Translations under genes and position numbers: made by a program
The notes under the pieces: generated by a model
The model's database searches: none
Seen by the model: the letters and a program-made list of their open reading frames with translations, nothing else
Told to the model about the DNA's origin: nothing
Shown here: one piece after another, positions 29,225 through 39,997 of the stretch
Position numbering within the stretch: the stretch's first letter is position 1
How the letters are laid out: each line of letters opens with the position of its first letter
Source: Ferrimonas kyonanensis DSM 18153
Lineage (GTDB): Bacteria; Pseudomonadota; Gammaproteobacteria; Enterobacterales; Shewanellaceae
Length of the DNA: 64,000 nt
Reading direction: 5' to 3'
Assembly: GCF_000425405.1 (NCBI RefSeq)
Contig: NZ_AUDJ01000011.1
Coordinates: 62,001-126,000 of the forward strand

Positions 29225-30259
29225 TTATTGATCCTGCTCGGAATCCGGCAGCTGTTTTTCCAACTCGCGCAGGCGCTGATGCATATCATCCAGTTGACGC
29301 ATGCGAACCGAGTTGCGACGCCAGGACTTGTTGTCCTGAATGGGCGAACCGGAGGAGTAGACGCCGGCTTCACGCAGCCCCTTACTCACCCGGGACATCC
29401 CGGTAATCTGTACGCCATCGGCCAGTTCAATGTGACCGGCAATGGCGGAGTTGCCACCGATGATGCAGTGACGACCAATCTTGGTACTGCCGGCAATGAC
29501 CGAACAACCGGCAATGGCGGTATGGGCGCCAATGATGTCGTTGTGGGCGATCTGACACAGATTATCGATGATCACCCCATCCTCAATCACGGTGTCGTCG
29601 ATGGCACCACGGTCGATGGAGGTATTGGAGCCAATCTCAACCCGGTTACCGATGCGCACGCTGCCCACCTGGGGAATCTTGATCCACTGACCGGCTTCAT
29701 TGGCATAACCAAAGCCGTCGGAACCGATCACCGCACCGGAATGAATGATGCAATCCTGCCCCAGTTCGACGCCATGATACAGAGTGACGTTGGCCCACAG
29801 GCGAGTCCCCTGACCAATGTGGGCGCCCCGTCCGACCACCGAACCGGCACCAATCTGAACGTTGTCGCCGATAACCGCGTCGGCTTCAATCACCGCGTTG
29901 GCGGCCACCGTCACATTGGTACCGAGGCGGGCGCTGGCATCAATCACCGCCGACGGATGAACGCAATCGGCGGCCATCGGTGTGGTATCCAGAATCTGGG
30001 CGATTCGGGCGAAGCAGACATAGGGATTGGCTGCGATCAGCGCATTGCCAGAGTAAGCGTCACTGTCAGCCTCAGACAAAATCACCGCCCCGGCGGCGGT
30101 GTGGTCTAACTGCTTGCGATACTTGCTGTTGGCGAGAAAGGAGATGTGATCCGGGCCGGCGTTATCCAAGGTGGCCACGCGGGCCACCTCTTTATTGCCG
30201 TCCCCTTTAACGGTAGCGCCGACCAGTGAGGCCAGCTCCGTCAGGGTTTTGCTTGTCAT
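29225..30259 (-). CDS. lpxD: UDP-3-O-acylglucosamine N-acyltransferase
   Basis: Third step of lipid A synthesis, adding the N-linked hydroxyacyl chain. The 344-residue protein has an N-terminal uridine-binding domain (to about 100, LANSKYRKQLDHTAAGAVIL), then about ten hexapeptide turns of left-handed beta-helix (GTNVTVAANAVIEADAVIGD onward) with catalytic His in ANVTLYHGVELGQDCIIHSG and AHNDIIGAHTAIAG, and a C-terminal helix (MRQLDDMHQRLRELEKQL). Located between skp and fabZ as in other gammaproteobacteria. Confidence 0.96.
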   Translation of the reverse strand: MTSKTLTELASLVGATVKGDGNKEVARVATLDNAGPDHISFLANSKYRKQLDHTAAGAVILSEADSDAYSGNALIAANPYVCFARIAQILDTTPMAADCVHPSAVIDASARLGTNVTVAANAVIEADAVIGDNVQIGAGSVVGRGAHIGQGTRLWANVTLYHGVELGQDCIIHSGAVIGSDGFGYANEAGQWIKIPQVGSVRIGNRVEIGSNTSIDRGAIDDTVIEDGVIIDNLCQIAHNDIIGAHTAIAGCSVIAGSTKIGRHCIIGGNSAIAGHIELADGVQITGMSRVSKGLREAGVYSSGSPIQDNKSWRRNSVRMRQLDDMHQRLRELEKQLPDSEQDQ

Positions 30260-30263
30260 ACTG

Positions 30264-30761
30264 TTAGTTGCCTTTACCTACGGCTTCGACCACTTTGGCA
30301 GAGATGTCGGCGGCGTCGTTCACGTAAACCGCGGCGCCGCGCTGAAGAATGATGTCAAACTTTTCCGCTTCGGCAACGCTGTTGATGGCGGTTTGCACCT
30401 TCATCAGCAACTTCTGTTGCTCTTCGTTCTGACGCTTTTTCATGTCTTCCTGCAGCGCCTTGCCTTTCAGCTGGTAGTCTGCATTCAGGCTTTCCAGCTG
30501 ACGGCTCAGTTCGGTCTTCTGCTCATTGGTCATGATCAGGGCGTCTTTCTGCTGCTTTTCAGCCAGTGTCTTCAGCTCGGTTTCGATCTTACGTACCGCG
30601 GCAACACGCTCGGAGAACTCATTCTGCAGACCCTGCATCATTGCTTCCGCCTGAGGCAATTGCGCCATAATGGCCCGCATGTCCAGCACGCCAATCTTCT
30701 CAGCCCAGGCCGAAGGTGCCATTACTGCCATCATCAGGGCAATTGTCATTAACTTCTTCAA
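30264..30761 (-). CDS. skp: Periplasmic chaperone Skp (OmpH family)
   Basis: Holds unfolded outer-membrane proteins in the periplasm and hands them to BamA. The 165-residue precursor has a signal peptide (MKKLMTIALMMAVMAPSAWA) and a mature part that starts EKIGVLDMRAIMAQLPQAE, followed by a long charged coiled coil (residues 45-110) and a short beta body (FDIILQRGAAVYVNDAADIS), the jellyfish-like Skp layout. It follows bamA by 45 bases and precedes lpxD by 4. Confidence 0.93.
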   Translation of the reverse strand: MKKLMTIALMMAVMAPSAWAEKIGVLDMRAIMAQLPQAEAMMQGLQNEFSERVAAVRKIETELKTLAEKQQKDALIMTNEQKTELSRQLESLNADYQLKGKALQEDMKKRQNEEQQKLLMKVQTAINSVAEAEKFDIILQRGAAVYVNDAADISAKVVEAVGKGN

Positions 30762-30806
30762 GTTTCTATCCTCTGTATTTTATCCCAGTGCCATCGAGCA
30801 TCGGGT

Positions 30807-33296
30807 TTAGAAAGTTCGACCAATGTTAAAGGAGAACACTTCGTTGTCATCCCCTTCGTACTCTTTGATCGGCTTGGCCAGACTGAACACCATGGGCCCC
30901 ATGGGGGACAACCATTGCACCGACAAGCCGGCCGACGCTCGAATGCGCATCGGATCGGAGTAATCCTGAATCTTCTCGAACTCAGACTGGGGCAATGCCC
31001 GGTAGCTTTCGTAATCAAATTCGGTGTCCCATACGTTACCGGCATCGACGAAGAAACTGGTTCGCACCGAGTTCTTGTACGACTCATCCAGGAACGGAGT
31101 CGGGATAATCAGCTCGGCACTCAACGTGGCGATGCCGTTACCACCGATGGAACGACCCGTATCAACCGCTACGGTATCAGGATCACCCGGCAAATTACAG
31201 CCTCCGAAGCCGCCGTTCGGATCCGGAATGCATGGGGTACCGTCACCGGTCAGGTAGAAGGCCCGTGGACCCACAGAGTTGGTCTTAAAGCCTCGCAGAA
31301 TGGTGGAACCACCGGCGTAGAAGTTTTCCCAGAACGGCAGGATGTTGTCCTGGCCCTTGTACTGACCGTAGCCGTTACCATAGCCCAGTTTACCCCGGGT
31401 CAGGAACACCCAGTCGTGGGTCCGGTTGAGCGGGAAGTAGAAGCTGGTGTCAAAGCTCAACTTGAAGTATTGAATGTCGCTGCCAGGAATCGTGGCCTTG
31501 GCAAAGAACTTCTGGTTGTTACCCGAGGTCGGGAAGGTACCCCGGTTCAGGGTACTGCGGGTCCAGTTGCCGTTCACTTCGTAGTTGTTGAACGCAATCT
31601 TGCTGCCGGAGTTACTGGCATCGCCATAGATGTTGTAGAACTTAATCACCTGCTGATACGGCGACACTTCCGACAGTTCGTTGTGGCGATAGAACAGGCC
31701 CACACCCAATCGGTTGTATTCGTTCAGCGGCCAGGACAGGTCGAAGCCCCCACCGTAGGAGTTGTTCTTATAGGACTCCAGATAGTACTCATCGGCGTCA
31801 AACTCGGACCAGTAGATGCTGCCCCCCAGGCTGACTCCGTCCTTGGTGAAGTACGGGTCGCGGTAGGAGAAGTTAATGTCCTTCTGGTACGAGTTGTTGT
31901 TCAGGTTGATGCCGACGCTGTTACCGGTCCCCATGAAGTTACTCTGAGACACACCCAGCTGCAGACTCAGCTTGCTCTCGGTACCGTAGCCAACACCAAA
32001 GTTAAACGAGCCGGAAGGCTGCTCTTTCACCTTAAAGGCGACATCCACCAGGTCATCACTGCCCGGCACCGGCGTGGTTTCGGTCTCCACCGTCTCGAAG
32101 AAGCCCAGACGGTTCAGACGCTCCTTGGACAGTTCCACCGAACGGCTGTTGAGCCAGGCGCCTTCCATCTGGCGCATCTCCCGGCGCAGCACTTCGTCTT
32201 TGGTGACGTTGTTGCCGGAGAAGCTGACACTGCGAACGTAGATTCGCTTGCCGGGATCGATGTTGATGTTGAGGGTAACCTCTTTGGTCTCCTCATCCAC
32301 CTCGGGGTAAGTACTCACCCGGGGATAGGCATAGCCGTAACGGCCGAGGAACTTGCCGATCAGCTCCTCGGTAAAGGTCACTTCACCGCCGTTGTACATC
32401 TCACCGGTCTCGATGGGCACCAGGGATTTCAGCAGTTCATCTTTACCCAGCAACTCACCGGTCAGGTTGATGTCCTTAACCGTGTACTGCTCCCCCTCTT
32501 CCACGTTGATGGTGACGTACAGCCCGGTCTTATCCGGCGTCATCGCCACCTGAGTGGAATCGATCTTGAATTTCAGGTAGCCGCGGTCGTTGTAGTAGGA
32601 GGTCAGAGACTCCAGGTCCCCTTCCAGCTTCTGCTTCTGATAGCGACGATCGCCGAAGAAATCCCACCAGGCCACGTAATCGGTCAGCTCCAGCAGGCCG
32701 ATCAGCTCGTCATCCGGATAGACGGTGTTTCCGACGATGTTGATTTGATGGATGTCGGCGGCGTCGCCCTCGGTGAACTTCAGCTTCAGCTCGACCCGGT
32801 TGCGCGGCAGCGTGACGATCTGCGCGTCTACTTTGGCGTTGTATTTACCGACGCTGTAGTAGAAGTCCTGCAGACCGGATTCGATCTCGGTCAGCAAGGT
32901 GCGGTCCAAAGGCTCGCCGGTCTTAATGCCCGACCCGTCCAGACTCTCCTGCAGCTGCTCGTCTTTGATGTCTTTGTTGCCTTCAAACACGATGCTGGAG
33001 ATGGTCGGCCGCTCTTTCACCGCCACCATCAGCACATCGCCGTCCCGCGACACCGAGATGTCCTCAAAGTTATCGGAGGCGTACAACGCCTTGATGGCCC
33101 GCTGCAGAGTGACGGAATCAACCTGATCCCCCACTTTGATGGGCAGATTCAGCAACGCAGCACCCAGGGCTACCCGCTGTAGTCCCTCAACCTTAATATC
33201 TTCTACCACAAAGGCATCAAAGCCTGCAGCGTGCCCTTGTGCCGTGATGGCCGCACCGATGAATACCATCGATGCCATAATTTTATTCAGTCTCAT
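30807..33296 (-). CDS. bamA: Outer membrane protein assembly factor BamA
   Basis: The core of the BAM complex that inserts beta-barrel proteins into the outer membrane. The 829-residue precursor has a signal peptide (to about residue 23, TAQGHAAG), five POTRA domains (about 24-440; first starts [14 protein letters not shown]), and a C-terminal 16-strand barrel (Omp85 family) including the loop-6 motif (VRGF-like [15 protein letters not shown]) and ending FSFNIGRTF with the C-terminal Phe signature. Located between rseP and skp. Length and layout are normal. Confidence 0.97.
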   Translation of the reverse strand: MRLNKIMASMVFIGAAITAQGHAAGFDAFVVEDIKVEGLQRVALGAALLNLPIKVGDQVDSVTLQRAIKALYASDNFEDISVSRDGDVLMVAVKERPTISSIVFEGNKDIKDEQLQESLDGSGIKTGEPLDRTLLTEIESGLQDFYYSVGKYNAKVDAQIVTLPRNRVELKLKFTEGDAADIHQINIVGNTVYPDDELIGLLELTDYVAWWDFFGDRRYQKQKLEGDLESLTSYYNDRGYLKFKIDSTQVAMTPDKTGLYVTINVEEGEQYTVKDINLTGELLGKDELLKSLVPIETGEMYNGGEVTFTEELIGKFLGRYGYAYPRVSTYPEVDEETKEVTLNINIDPGKRIYVRSVSFSGNNVTKDEVLRREMRQMEGAWLNSRSVELSKERLNRLGFFETVETETTPVPGSDDLVDVAFKVKEQPSGSFNFGVGYGTESKLSLQLGVSQSNFMGTGNSVGINLNNNSYQKDINFSYRDPYFTKDGVSLGGSIYWSEFDADEYYLESYKNNSYGGGFDLSWPLNEYNRLGVGLFYRHNELSEVSPYQQVIKFYNIYGDASNSGSKIAFNNYEVNGNWTRSTLNRGTFPTSGNNQKFFAKATIPGSDIQYFKLSFDTSFYFPLNRTHDWVFLTRGKLGYGNGYGQYKGQDNILPFWENFYAGGSTILRGFKTNSVGPRAFYLTGDGTPCIPDPNGGFGGCNLPGDPDTVAVDTGRSIGGNGIATLSAELIIPTPFLDESYKNSVRTSFFVDAGNVWDTEFDYESYRALPQSEFEKIQDYSDPMRIRASAGLSVQWLSPMGPMVFSLAKPIKEYEGDDNEVFSFNIGRTF

Positions 33297-33324
33297 AGAC
33301 GAAGATTCTTATTATTCCTTGGGC

Positions 33325-34680
33325 CTACAGTCGTGCTACGTCGTTGACGATAGCGATAATCATCAGCATCAACACCAGCGCCGAGCCGATGCGATAGCCA
33401 AAATCTTGAATTTTTTCCGGTACCGGCTTGCCGGTCAGCACTTCCACTGCGAAATACAGCAGATGGCCACCGTCGAGGACAGGGAGGGGCAACAGGTTGA
33501 TGATGCCGAGGTTCACACTGATCAATGCCAGAAAACCAAGAAAATACACCAAACCGTATCCCGCCGAGCTGCCGGCGCCCTGGGCAATGGATATCGGGCC
33601 ACTTAGGTTACTCACCGCAAGGTCGCCCGTAAACAACTTACCAATGGTTTTTACCGTCAGCTCCACCAATTGCCCGGTTCGCTGCAACGCCGGCATCACT
33701 GAATCCAGTACGCCGTAGCTCAAATCGATGCGGTATTCCTCTGGCCAGGACTCAGCCCGGGGTGACACGCCAATCTTACCCACCAGCTTGCCATCCGCGC
33801 CCGGCTCCCCTCGGGGCACCACGGTGACCTCCAGGCTGTTGAACTCCCGTTGCAGCGTCAGCACCATCGGGGTATCGGCACTGGCCTCCACCAGAGCCAC
33901 CAGTTGCAGCCAGTCCTGATAGGGTTGCCCATCGATGGCCATTAACTTGTCACCGACGCGGACCCCGGCCGCATAGGCGGCGCCCTCTTCGGTCACCAAT
34001 GCCAGTTCATTGCTGATGGCCGGGCGCCAAGGCATCATGCCCAGGCTGACAAACAGCGGTTCTTTATCCGGCTGAACCTGCCAGTCGCGCAGGTCGAGGT
34101 CGACGGTACGGCTACGGCCGCTGTTTCCGTCCTCCACAGTCAGGCTCAGTTCATCATTGCCGATGTACTCTACCAGAGCGAGGTTGACCGCTTCCCAGTC
34201 AACGGTGTCACGATCCCCGATTCGGGTGACGATGCTGGTCGGCGTGATCTGTGCCTCGGCGGCGATGGAGTGAGGGGCCACCTCTCCGATGACCGGGCGC
34301 ACCGTGGGTACGCCAATCAGGAACATCAGGTAGAAGGCAAAAATGGCAAAGGCAAAGTTGGCCAACGGTCCGGCGGCGACAATGGCAATGCGCTGCCACA
34401 CCGTCTTGGTATTGAATGCCTGCGACTGCAACGACGCCGGCACCTCATCGACCCGGCCATCCAGCATCTTGACGTAGCCCCCGAGCGGGATCATCGCCAG
34501 GGTGTACTCGGTCCCGTCCTTGCCGACGCGACGCAGCAGGGTTTTACCGAAACCGATGGAAAAGCGTTCCACTTTGACGCCACAGCGCCGAGCGACCCAA
34601 AAGTGGCCATATTCATGAACGGTAATCAGAATCCCCAGGGCCACCACAAAGGCCCCAAGACTCCATAAAAACTGCAGCAT
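33325..34680 (-). CDS. rseP: Site-2 protease RseP
   Basis: An inner-membrane zinc protease that cuts RseA after DegS during the sigma-E envelope stress response and clears signal peptides. The 451-residue protein has HEYGH at 22-26 in the first membrane segment, GGYVKMLD behind it, two PDZ domains (about 115-290), and the second active-site motif NLLPLPVLDGGHLLYF near 395-410 with the conserved Asp. Its ATG overlaps the dxr stop (TAATG). Together with bamA and skp it groups envelope-quality genes. Confidence 0.96.
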   Translation of the reverse strand: MLQFLWSLGAFVVALGILITVHEYGHFWVARRCGVKVERFSIGFGKTLLRRVGKDGTEYTLAMIPLGGYVKMLDGRVDEVPASLQSQAFNTKTVWQRIAIVAAGPLANFAFAIFAFYLMFLIGVPTVRPVIGEVAPHSIAAEAQITPTSIVTRIGDRDTVDWEAVNLALVEYIGNDELSLTVEDGNSGRSRTVDLDLRDWQVQPDKEPLFVSLGMMPWRPAISNELALVTEEGAAYAAGVRVGDKLMAIDGQPYQDWLQLVALVEASADTPMVLTLQREFNSLEVTVVPRGEPGADGKLVGKIGVSPRAESWPEEYRIDLSYGVLDSVMPALQRTGQLVELTVKTIGKLFTGDLAVSNLSGPISIAQGAGSSAGYGLVYFLGFLALISVNLGIINLLPLPVLDGGHLLYFAVEVLTGKPVPEKIQDFGYRIGSALVLMLMIIAIVNDVARL

Positions 34681-35870
34681 TACACTCCCCTGGCTATCCA
34701 GCCGTTGGCCATGGCCCTGGTTTGAGAATCCAAGGCATTCAACGCGGCCAGATCCGTAAGTGGGCTCAAATCCGCCTGTTCAAGGCAAAACCTGTTGACC
34801 CGGGCGATATCCGTAAATTTAATCTGCCCCTGAAGAAAAGCGGCCACCGCCTGTTCGTTGGCGGCGTTGACCACAGTGGTCGCTTCCTGGCCATGATCAC
34901 AAGCATCCATGGCCAGTTTCAGACAGGGATACCGTTGAAAATCGGGCTCTTCAAAGGTTAATTGTCCGACCTTGAAGAAATCCAAAGGTTCCACACCACT
35001 GACAATTCGATTGGGGTAGGACAGGCTGTGGGCAATGGGGGTACGCATATCCGGCTGCCCCATCTGAGCCAGAACCGAGCCATCCTGGTACTGCACCATG
35101 GAGTGGATAACGCTTTGAGGGTGAATCACCACCTGAATCTGCGACGGCGAGGCATTGAACAGCCAGCGGGCCTCGATGTACTCCAGGCCTTTGTTCATCA
35201 TCGACGCCGAGTCCACCGAGATCTTCTGCCCCATACTCCAGTTCGGGTGGGCACAGGCCTCGGCGGGGGTAATGGCATCGAAACGGCTCAGGTCGCGGGT
35301 ACGGAACGGGCCGCCGGAACCAGTCAACAGCAGGTGGGAGACGCCATTGCCAGCCAGATCGCAATACCCCAGTTGCTGTTGCACCGCTTCGGGCAGGCTC
35401 TGGAAGATGGCATTGTGTTCGCTGTCCACCGGCAGCAGGGTCGCCCCATGCTCCCGAACGGCGTCCATAAACAACCGCCCGGATACCACCAGGGCTTCCT
35501 TGTTGGCCAGCAGGATACGCTTGCCTTTGCGCACCGCCGCCAGGGTGGAGTTGAGACCGGCCGCGCCGACGATGGCCGCCATCACCACGTCGACGGAATC
35601 CAGCTCCGCCACATCAGTAAGCGCTTGCTCACCAGCCAACACTTCGGTGTTCGCCTGGCCCTTGAGGGCCTGGTTCAACTGTTGCGCCGCCTGTGGGTCC
35701 ACCATCACCGCCACCGCAGGCTGAAACTCCTGACACAGCGCCAGCATCGACTGCCAGTTGCTGTGGGCGGTCAGTACCTCAACCTGAAATTGTTCGGGGT
35801 GACGACGAACCACATCCAGAGTGCTGGAACCAATGGAGCCGGTGGCTCCGAACAGCGCAAGTTTTTGCAT
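34680..35870 (-). CDS. dxr: 1-deoxy-D-xylulose 5-phosphate reductoisomerase
   Basis: Second step of the MEP isoprenoid pathway, making 2-C-methyl-D-erythritol 4-phosphate with NADPH. The 396-residue protein has the NADPH site [15 protein letters not shown] at 7-21, [15 protein letters not shown], the metal/substrate site [13 protein letters not shown] and [13 protein letters not shown], and [21 protein letters not shown]. It feeds the neighbouring uppS and lies 4 bases from cdsA and 1-base overlapped with rseP. Confidence 0.97.
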   Translation of the reverse strand: MQKLALFGATGSIGSSTLDVVRRHPEQFQVEVLTAHSNWQSMLALCQEFQPAVAVMVDPQAAQQLNQALKGQANTEVLAGEQALTDVAELDSVDVVMAAIVGAAGLNSTLAAVRKGKRILLANKEALVVSGRLFMDAVREHGATLLPVDSEHNAIFQSLPEAVQQQLGYCDLAGNGVSHLLLTGSGGPFRTRDLSRFDAITPAEACAHPNWSMGQKISVDSASMMNKGLEYIEARWLFNASPSQIQVVIHPQSVIHSMVQYQDGSVLAQMGQPDMRTPIAHSLSYPNRIVSGVEPLDFFKVGQLTFEEPDFQRYPCLKLAMDACDHGQEATTVVNAANEQAVAAFLQGQIKFTDIARVNRFCLEQADLSPLTDLAALNALDSQTRAMANGWIARGV

Positions 35871-35873
35871 TTA

Positions 35874-36731
35874 CTACATCCACCAATACAGGTACAGCAG
35901 GGCAAACACCGGCATGGCCGCGGTGATGCTGTCGATACGATCTAGGATACCACCATGACCGGGAAGAAGTCGGCCGCTGTCCTTAATATTGGCGCTGCGC
36001 TTAAACATGCTCTCAGACAGGTCTCCCAACGCCGAAGACAGCGCCGTCACCAGCACCACCGCCAGCACCGGCACAAAACCGTTGTTGGGCAACCACTGCC
36101 AGCCGGCAATGGCCAGCAGCACACACACCAGCAGGCCGCCCAGCAGCCCCTCGATGGTCTTACCCGGGCTCACGTGGGGAGCCAGCTTGTGCTTTCCAAA
36201 AGCGCGGCCAAAGAAGTAGGCGCCGGTATCGGCACCCCAGACAATCAAAAATACCGCCAGCACCAGGTAGGACCCGAACAGCGGGTCTTCCCCCTGGTTG
36301 AGGCTGTGCAGCACCATCATCGCCACAAAGGCCGGAATCAGTGTCAGTTGGCCAAACACCGCCTTGAGCACCATGGAATGGTGCCACATCCGCACCGAAC
36401 GCACGTAGGTCACCACCAGCCCCAGAGCCACCAGCCACCACAAGCCGCCAGCCTGCAGGATGATCTCCGCCAGCGGATGCAACTGCTGTTGATTCCACAT
36501 CAAATCCACCGGCATGATGAAGGTCAGAGCCGCCAGTAGCACGGCGATAGACAGGGTGAAGCTCACCTGGACCAGACGGTCACCGGGTTGAATGAAGCTG
36601 CCCCACTCCTTGGCAGCCAGCAGCATCACCAATGCGATGGCGATGGCAAAGCCACCGACCGGAAGAAGAAAAATTGCGGCCAGCGCTGCAGGAAGCAGCA
36701 GGATGGCAGTTAACACTCGTTGCTTAAGCAA
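35874..36731 (-). CDS. cdsA: Phosphatidate cytidylyltransferase
   Basis: Makes CDP-diacylglycerol from phosphatidic acid and CTP, the branch point of phospholipid synthesis. The 285-residue protein has about eight membrane segments and the C-terminal CdsA signature (SALGDLSESMFKRSANIKDS followed by GRLLPGHGGILDRIDS). Located between uppS and dxr, as in E. coli and Shewanella. Confidence 0.96.
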   Translation of the reverse strand: MLKQRVLTAILLLPAALAAIFLLPVGGFAIAIALVMLLAAKEWGSFIQPGDRLVQVSFTLSIAVLLAALTFIMPVDLMWNQQQLHPLAEIILQAGGLWWLVALGLVVTYVRSVRMWHHSMVLKAVFGQLTLIPAFVAMMVLHSLNQGEDPLFGSYLVLAVFLIVWGADTGAYFFGRAFGKHKLAPHVSPGKTIEGLLGGLLVCVLLAIAGWQWLPNNGFVPVLAVVLVTALSSALGDLSESMFKRSANIKDSGRLLPGHGGILDRIDSITAAMPVFALLYLYWWM

Positions 36732-36762
36732 AAAACTAACCTCTTAGGGTATTTTAATCTTG

Positions 36763-37521
36763 TTATTGAGCCTCGACCTGGGCACTGGTCTGCCCAAATC
36801 GGCGCTGTCGACCGGCAAACTCGTTGAGGCAATCATCCAGTGCCTGCTCGCCGAAATCGGGCCACAATACCGGGCTGAACACCAGCTCGGCATAGGCCGC
36901 CTGCCACAGAATAAAGTTGCTGATGCGGTGCTCACCGCCGGTGCGCACCAACAGATCCACCTCCGGCAGATCGGACATGGTCAGCTGCCGGGCGATGGTG
37001 TCCTCATCGATCTGCTCTACGTCCAGCTCACCGCGGCTGGCCGCCAGGGCAATTTTCTGGGTTGCCTGCAGCATGTCCCATCGACCGCCATAGTTGGCGG
37101 CCACGTTCAGCACCAATCCCTGACAGTCGGCGGTCATCGCCTCCGCCTTGCGAATGCGTTGCTGCAACTCTGGACTAAAGGCGTCGGTGTGGCCAACGAC
37201 TTTAAGGCGTACATCGTTGTTGCGAAGCAACTTTACCTCACGGGACAGCACCGTCATAAACAGCCGCATCAATAATGCGACCTCACGCTCCGGACGACGC
37301 CAGTTTTCACTGGAAAACGCGAACAAGGTCAACGCCTTGATACCATGTTTTCGACACACCCGTACCGCTTCTCTGACGGCCTTCACCCCAGCCCGATGTC
37401 CGGAGACCCGGGGGCGGCCTTTGGCCTCGGCCCAGCGGCCATTGCCATCCATGATGATAGCAATATGCTGCGGGAGTGGCACACAGGATGCCGGGCTTGT
37501 CGAATCACTACTGACGAGCAT
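36763..37521 (-). CDS. uppS: Undecaprenyl diphosphate synthase
   Basis: Adds eight isopentenyl units in cis to farnesyl diphosphate, giving the lipid carrier for peptidoglycan and O-antigen. The 252-residue protein carries HIAIIMDGNGRWAEAKG (catalytic Asp) near residue 20, SGHRAGVKAVR, FAFSSENWRRP, and the C-terminal RTGGEHRISNFILWQAAYAE. ATG at 37521 has AGGA 10 bases upstream; the frame open further upstream starts with TTG and gives an unlikely extension. It is the first gene after the frr terminator. Confidence 0.96.
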   Translation of the reverse strand: MLVSSDSTSPASCVPLPQHIAIIMDGNGRWAEAKGRPRVSGHRAGVKAVREAVRVCRKHGIKALTLFAFSSENWRRPEREVALLMRLFMTVLSREVKLLRNNDVRLKVVGHTDAFSPELQQRIRKAEAMTADCQGLVLNVAANYGGRWDMLQATQKIALAASRGELDVEQIDEDTIARQLTMSDLPEVDLLVRTGGEHRISNFILWQAAYAELVFSPVLWPDFGEQALDDCLNEFAGRQRRFGQTSAQVEAQ

Positions 37522-37543
37522 GGGAAGAAAATCCTGACCATTA

Positions 37544-37581
37544 AAAACAGAAACGCCGCGTAGTATATCCAAACGCGGCGT
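37544..37581 (-). terminator. Terminator between frr and uppS
   Basis: On the minus strand, a perfect 8-bp stem ACGCCGCG/CGCGGCGT with a 13-nt loop is followed by TTCTGTTTTTA. It would end or attenuate transcription from the rpsB-frr side before uppS. Confidence 0.7.
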
Positions 37582-37609
37582 CAAATCACTAGCAAACTAA
37601 GGCGTCTGC

Positions 37610-38167
37610 TTAGATCTCCATCAGCTCGGCTTCTTTCTCAGCCAGCACTGCATCGACCATCTTCACGTACTTGTCGGTCAATTTCTGGATTTCATCTTCG
37701 CCTTTGCGAGCATCGTCTTCACCGATCTCTTTTTCCTTCTCCAGATCTTTGATGTCGGAGTTGGCGTCACGGCGAATGTTACGGATGGCCACTTTGCCGT
37801 TTTCGGCTTCGCCACGAACCACTTTCACCAGGTCTTTACGACGCTCTTCGGTCAGTGGAGGCAGTGGAATGCGAATGGTGGCGCCAGCAGAGTTGGGGTT
37901 GAGACCCAAATCGGAGGCCATGATCGCCTTCTCTACCGCCTGAATCATGGTGCGGTCGAATACGGTTACCGCCAGGGTGCGGGAATCTTCAGTGGCCACG
38001 TTGGCCACCTGCTTCAGTGGCGTATCGGCACCATAGTAGGAAACTACGATGGTATCCAGCAGGCTAGGGTGAGCGCGGCCAGTACGAACCTTAGCCATCT
38101 GGGTACGGCAGGCTTCTACGCTCTTTTCCATACGCACTTCTGCGTCTTTCTTAATGTCGTTAATCAC
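37610..38167 (-). CDS. frr: Ribosome recycling factor
   Basis: Splits post-termination ribosomes together with EF-G. The 185-residue protein has the family length and sequence ([20 protein letters not shown] at the start, [33 protein letters not shown]). Follows pyrH by 36 bases, the conserved rpsB-tsf-pyrH-frr order. Confidence 0.97.
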   Translation of the reverse strand: MINDIKKDAEVRMEKSVEACRTQMAKVRTGRAHPSLLDTIVVSYYGADTPLKQVANVATEDSRTLAVTVFDRTMIQAVEKAIMASDLGLNPNSAGATIRIPLPPLTEERRKDLVKVVRGEAENGKVAIRNIRRDANSDIKDLEKEKEIGEDDARKGEDEIQKLTDKYVKMVDAVLAEKEAELMEI

Positions 38168-38203
38168 GGTGAACTTCCTTACGGTGTCAACTCAGTGTCA
38201 ATC

Positions 38204-38935
38204 TTACAGATTGTTGGTGATCAGGGTGCCGTTGGCTTCCCCCATCACGGCCCGGCGCAGCGCACCTGGCTCGTTCATATTAAAGACCATCAAAGGCAGG
38301 TCATGGTCGCGGGCCAGGGTAAAGGCCGACAGGTCCATGACTTTCAGTTCTTTTTCGAGAACTTCGTTGTAGGTGATTTTATCATACTTCACTGCGTCCG
38401 GATTAGTAACCGGATCATCGGAGTAAACACCATCTACTTTTGTGCCCTTGAGTACCACATCGGCCTCAATCTCAATGCCACGCAGGCAGCAAGCGGAATC
38501 GGTGGTAAAAAATGGGTTACCGGTACCGGCGGAAAAAATCACCACCCGGCCTTGCTTGAGCAGGCTGATGGCCTCGGCCCAGTTGTAGTTATCGCACACG
38601 CCGTTAAGAGGAATGGCAGACATCAGTCTGGCGTTCACATACGCACGGTGCAGGGCATCACGCATCGCCAGGCCGTTCATCACGGTCGCCAACATGCCCA
38701 TGTGATCGCCCACTACCCGGTTCATGCCCGCTTTCGCCAGGCCTTCACCGCGGAACAGGTTACCGCCGCCAATAACCAATCCAACTTGAATACCCAGTTC
38801 GACCAACTCTTTGATCTCTTGGGCCATACGGTCTAATACTTTGGCGTCGATGCCAAAGCCTTCTTCGCCTTGGAGTGCTTCGCCACTCAATTTCAACAAA
38901 ATGCGTCGGAAAGCCGGTTTTGGATTGGTGCTCAT
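38204..38935 (-). CDS. pyrH: Uridylate kinase
   Basis: Phosphorylates UMP to UDP; bacterial hexameric enzyme of the amino acid kinase fold, activated by GTP and inhibited by UTP. The 243-residue protein contains [13 protein letters not shown] at 10-22, [10 protein letters not shown] near 55, [15 protein letters not shown] and [18 protein letters not shown] at 38935 gives the standard N terminus ([19 protein letters not shown]). Located between tsf and frr. Confidence 0.97.
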   Translation of the reverse strand: MSTNPKPAFRRILLKLSGEALQGEEGFGIDAKVLDRMAQEIKELVELGIQVGLVIGGGNLFRGEGLAKAGMNRVVGDHMGMLATVMNGLAMRDALHRAYVNARLMSAIPLNGVCDNYNWAEAISLLKQGRVVIFSAGTGNPFFTTDSACCLRGIEIEADVVLKGTKVDGVYSDDPVTNPDAVKYDKITYNEVLEKELKVMDLSAFTLARDHDLPLMVFNMNEPGALRRAVMGEANGTLITNNL

Positions 38936-38954
38936 TTTCTGTGTCCTGAATGCT

Positions 38955-38982
38955 AAAAGACCGCGACAATTCGCCGCGGTCT
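38955..38982 (-). terminator. Terminator between tsf and pyrH
   Basis: Minus-strand stem AGACCGCG/CGCGGTCT with a 9-nt loop and a TTTT tail, 22 bases after the tsf stop. Probably partial, since pyrH and frr normally also receive some readthrough. Confidence 0.7.
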
Positions 38983-39004
38983 GTATCAAAGGTTATCGCG
39001 GGCC

Positions 39005-39880
39005 TTAGGCCTTTTTGGCTGCTTCGATTTGAGCCGCTACTTCTGCAGCGAAATCTTCTTCAGCTTTCTCGATACCTTCACCTACTTCCAGACGTACGAA
39101 AGTGGCTACGTCAGCGCCGGCGTCTTTCAGCAGCTTGCCAACGTTCATGGATGGGTCCTTAACGAAAGGCTGACCAGTCAGAGAGATCTCACCGGTAAAC
39201 TTCTTCATACGGCCTTCAACCATCTTCTCGGCAATCTCTTGAGGCTTGCCGGAGTTAACCGCGATCTCAACCTGGATGCGGCGCTCGTTGGCGACAACGT
39301 CGGCATCAACGTCTTCAGGCTTAACGAACTGTGGGTTGGACGCTGCAACGTGCATTGCAATGTCTTTCGCCAGGGCTTCGTCACCGCCGTTCAGGGCTGC
39401 AACTACACCGATCTTACCACCGTGGATGTAAGCACCCAGGTTAGCGCCTTCAACCAGAACAACACGACGTACGTTCATGTTCTCGCCGATTTTAGCAACC
39501 AGGTTAGCACGGGTCACTTCAACGGTGTTGCCGTCCAGCTCAGCCGCATTCAGCGCATCGATGTTGTCGATTTTGCCAGCCAGAGCAACGTCTGCAACCT
39601 TGTTAGCGAAAGCCAGGAAGTTTTCGTCACGAGCTACGAAGTCAGTTTCGCAGTTCACTTCAACCATTGCCGCCAGGCCGTCATTGCTCTTAACAATGAT
39701 CACACCTTCAGCAGCAATACGGCCGGCTTTCTTAGCAGCTTTAGCTTGGCCGGACTTACGCATGTTCTCGATGGCCAGTTCGATGTCGCCGTTGGTTTCT
39801 ACCAGGGCTTTCTTACAATCCATCATGCCAGCGCCAGTGCGGTCGCGCAGCTCTTTAACCAGGGCAGCGGTAATTGCCAT
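39005..39880 (-). CDS. tsf: Elongation factor Ts
   Basis: The nucleotide exchange factor for EF-Tu. The 291-residue protein starts [20 protein letters not shown], with the conserved [12 protein letters not shown], then [13 protein letters not shown] and the core and C-terminal subdomains. ATG at 39880 follows GAGGAATTGGAC, a strong SD. It is separated from rpsB by an intrinsic terminator, so its level can be set apart from ribosomal protein S2. Confidence 0.97.
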   Translation of the reverse strand: MAITAALVKELRDRTGAGMMDCKKALVETNGDIELAIENMRKSGQAKAAKKAGRIAAEGVIIVKSNDGLAAMVEVNCETDFVARDENFLAFANKVADVALAGKIDNIDALNAAELDGNTVEVTRANLVAKIGENMNVRRVVLVEGANLGAYIHGGKIGVVAALNGGDEALAKDIAMHVAASNPQFVKPEDVDADVVANERRIQVEIAVNSGKPQEIAEKMVEGRMKKFTGEISLTGQPFVKDPSMNVGKLLKDAGADVATFVRLEVGEGIEKAEEDFAAEVAAQIEAAKKA

Positions 39881-39914
39881 GTCCAATTCCTCTATGACTT
39901 GCGTCTTAAATGCG

Positions 39915-39944
39915 TAAAAAAACAGGGGCCACGAGGGCCCCTGT
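39915..39944 (-). terminator. Attenuator-type terminator between rpsB and tsf
   Basis: On the minus strand, a 9-bp stem ACAGGGGCC/GGCCCCTGT with a 5-nt loop followed by seven T residues, 54 bases after the rpsB stop. It likely passes part of transcription to tsf. Confidence 0.85.
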
Positions 39945-39997
39945 TAACCAATATCTGTTGGTTAATAAGGGGCGAGTAAACTCACGCCTTATTATGC

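Noticed and set aside
30915-33182. A 755-codon plus-strand frame
   Set aside because: Antisense to bamA; no recognisable domain.
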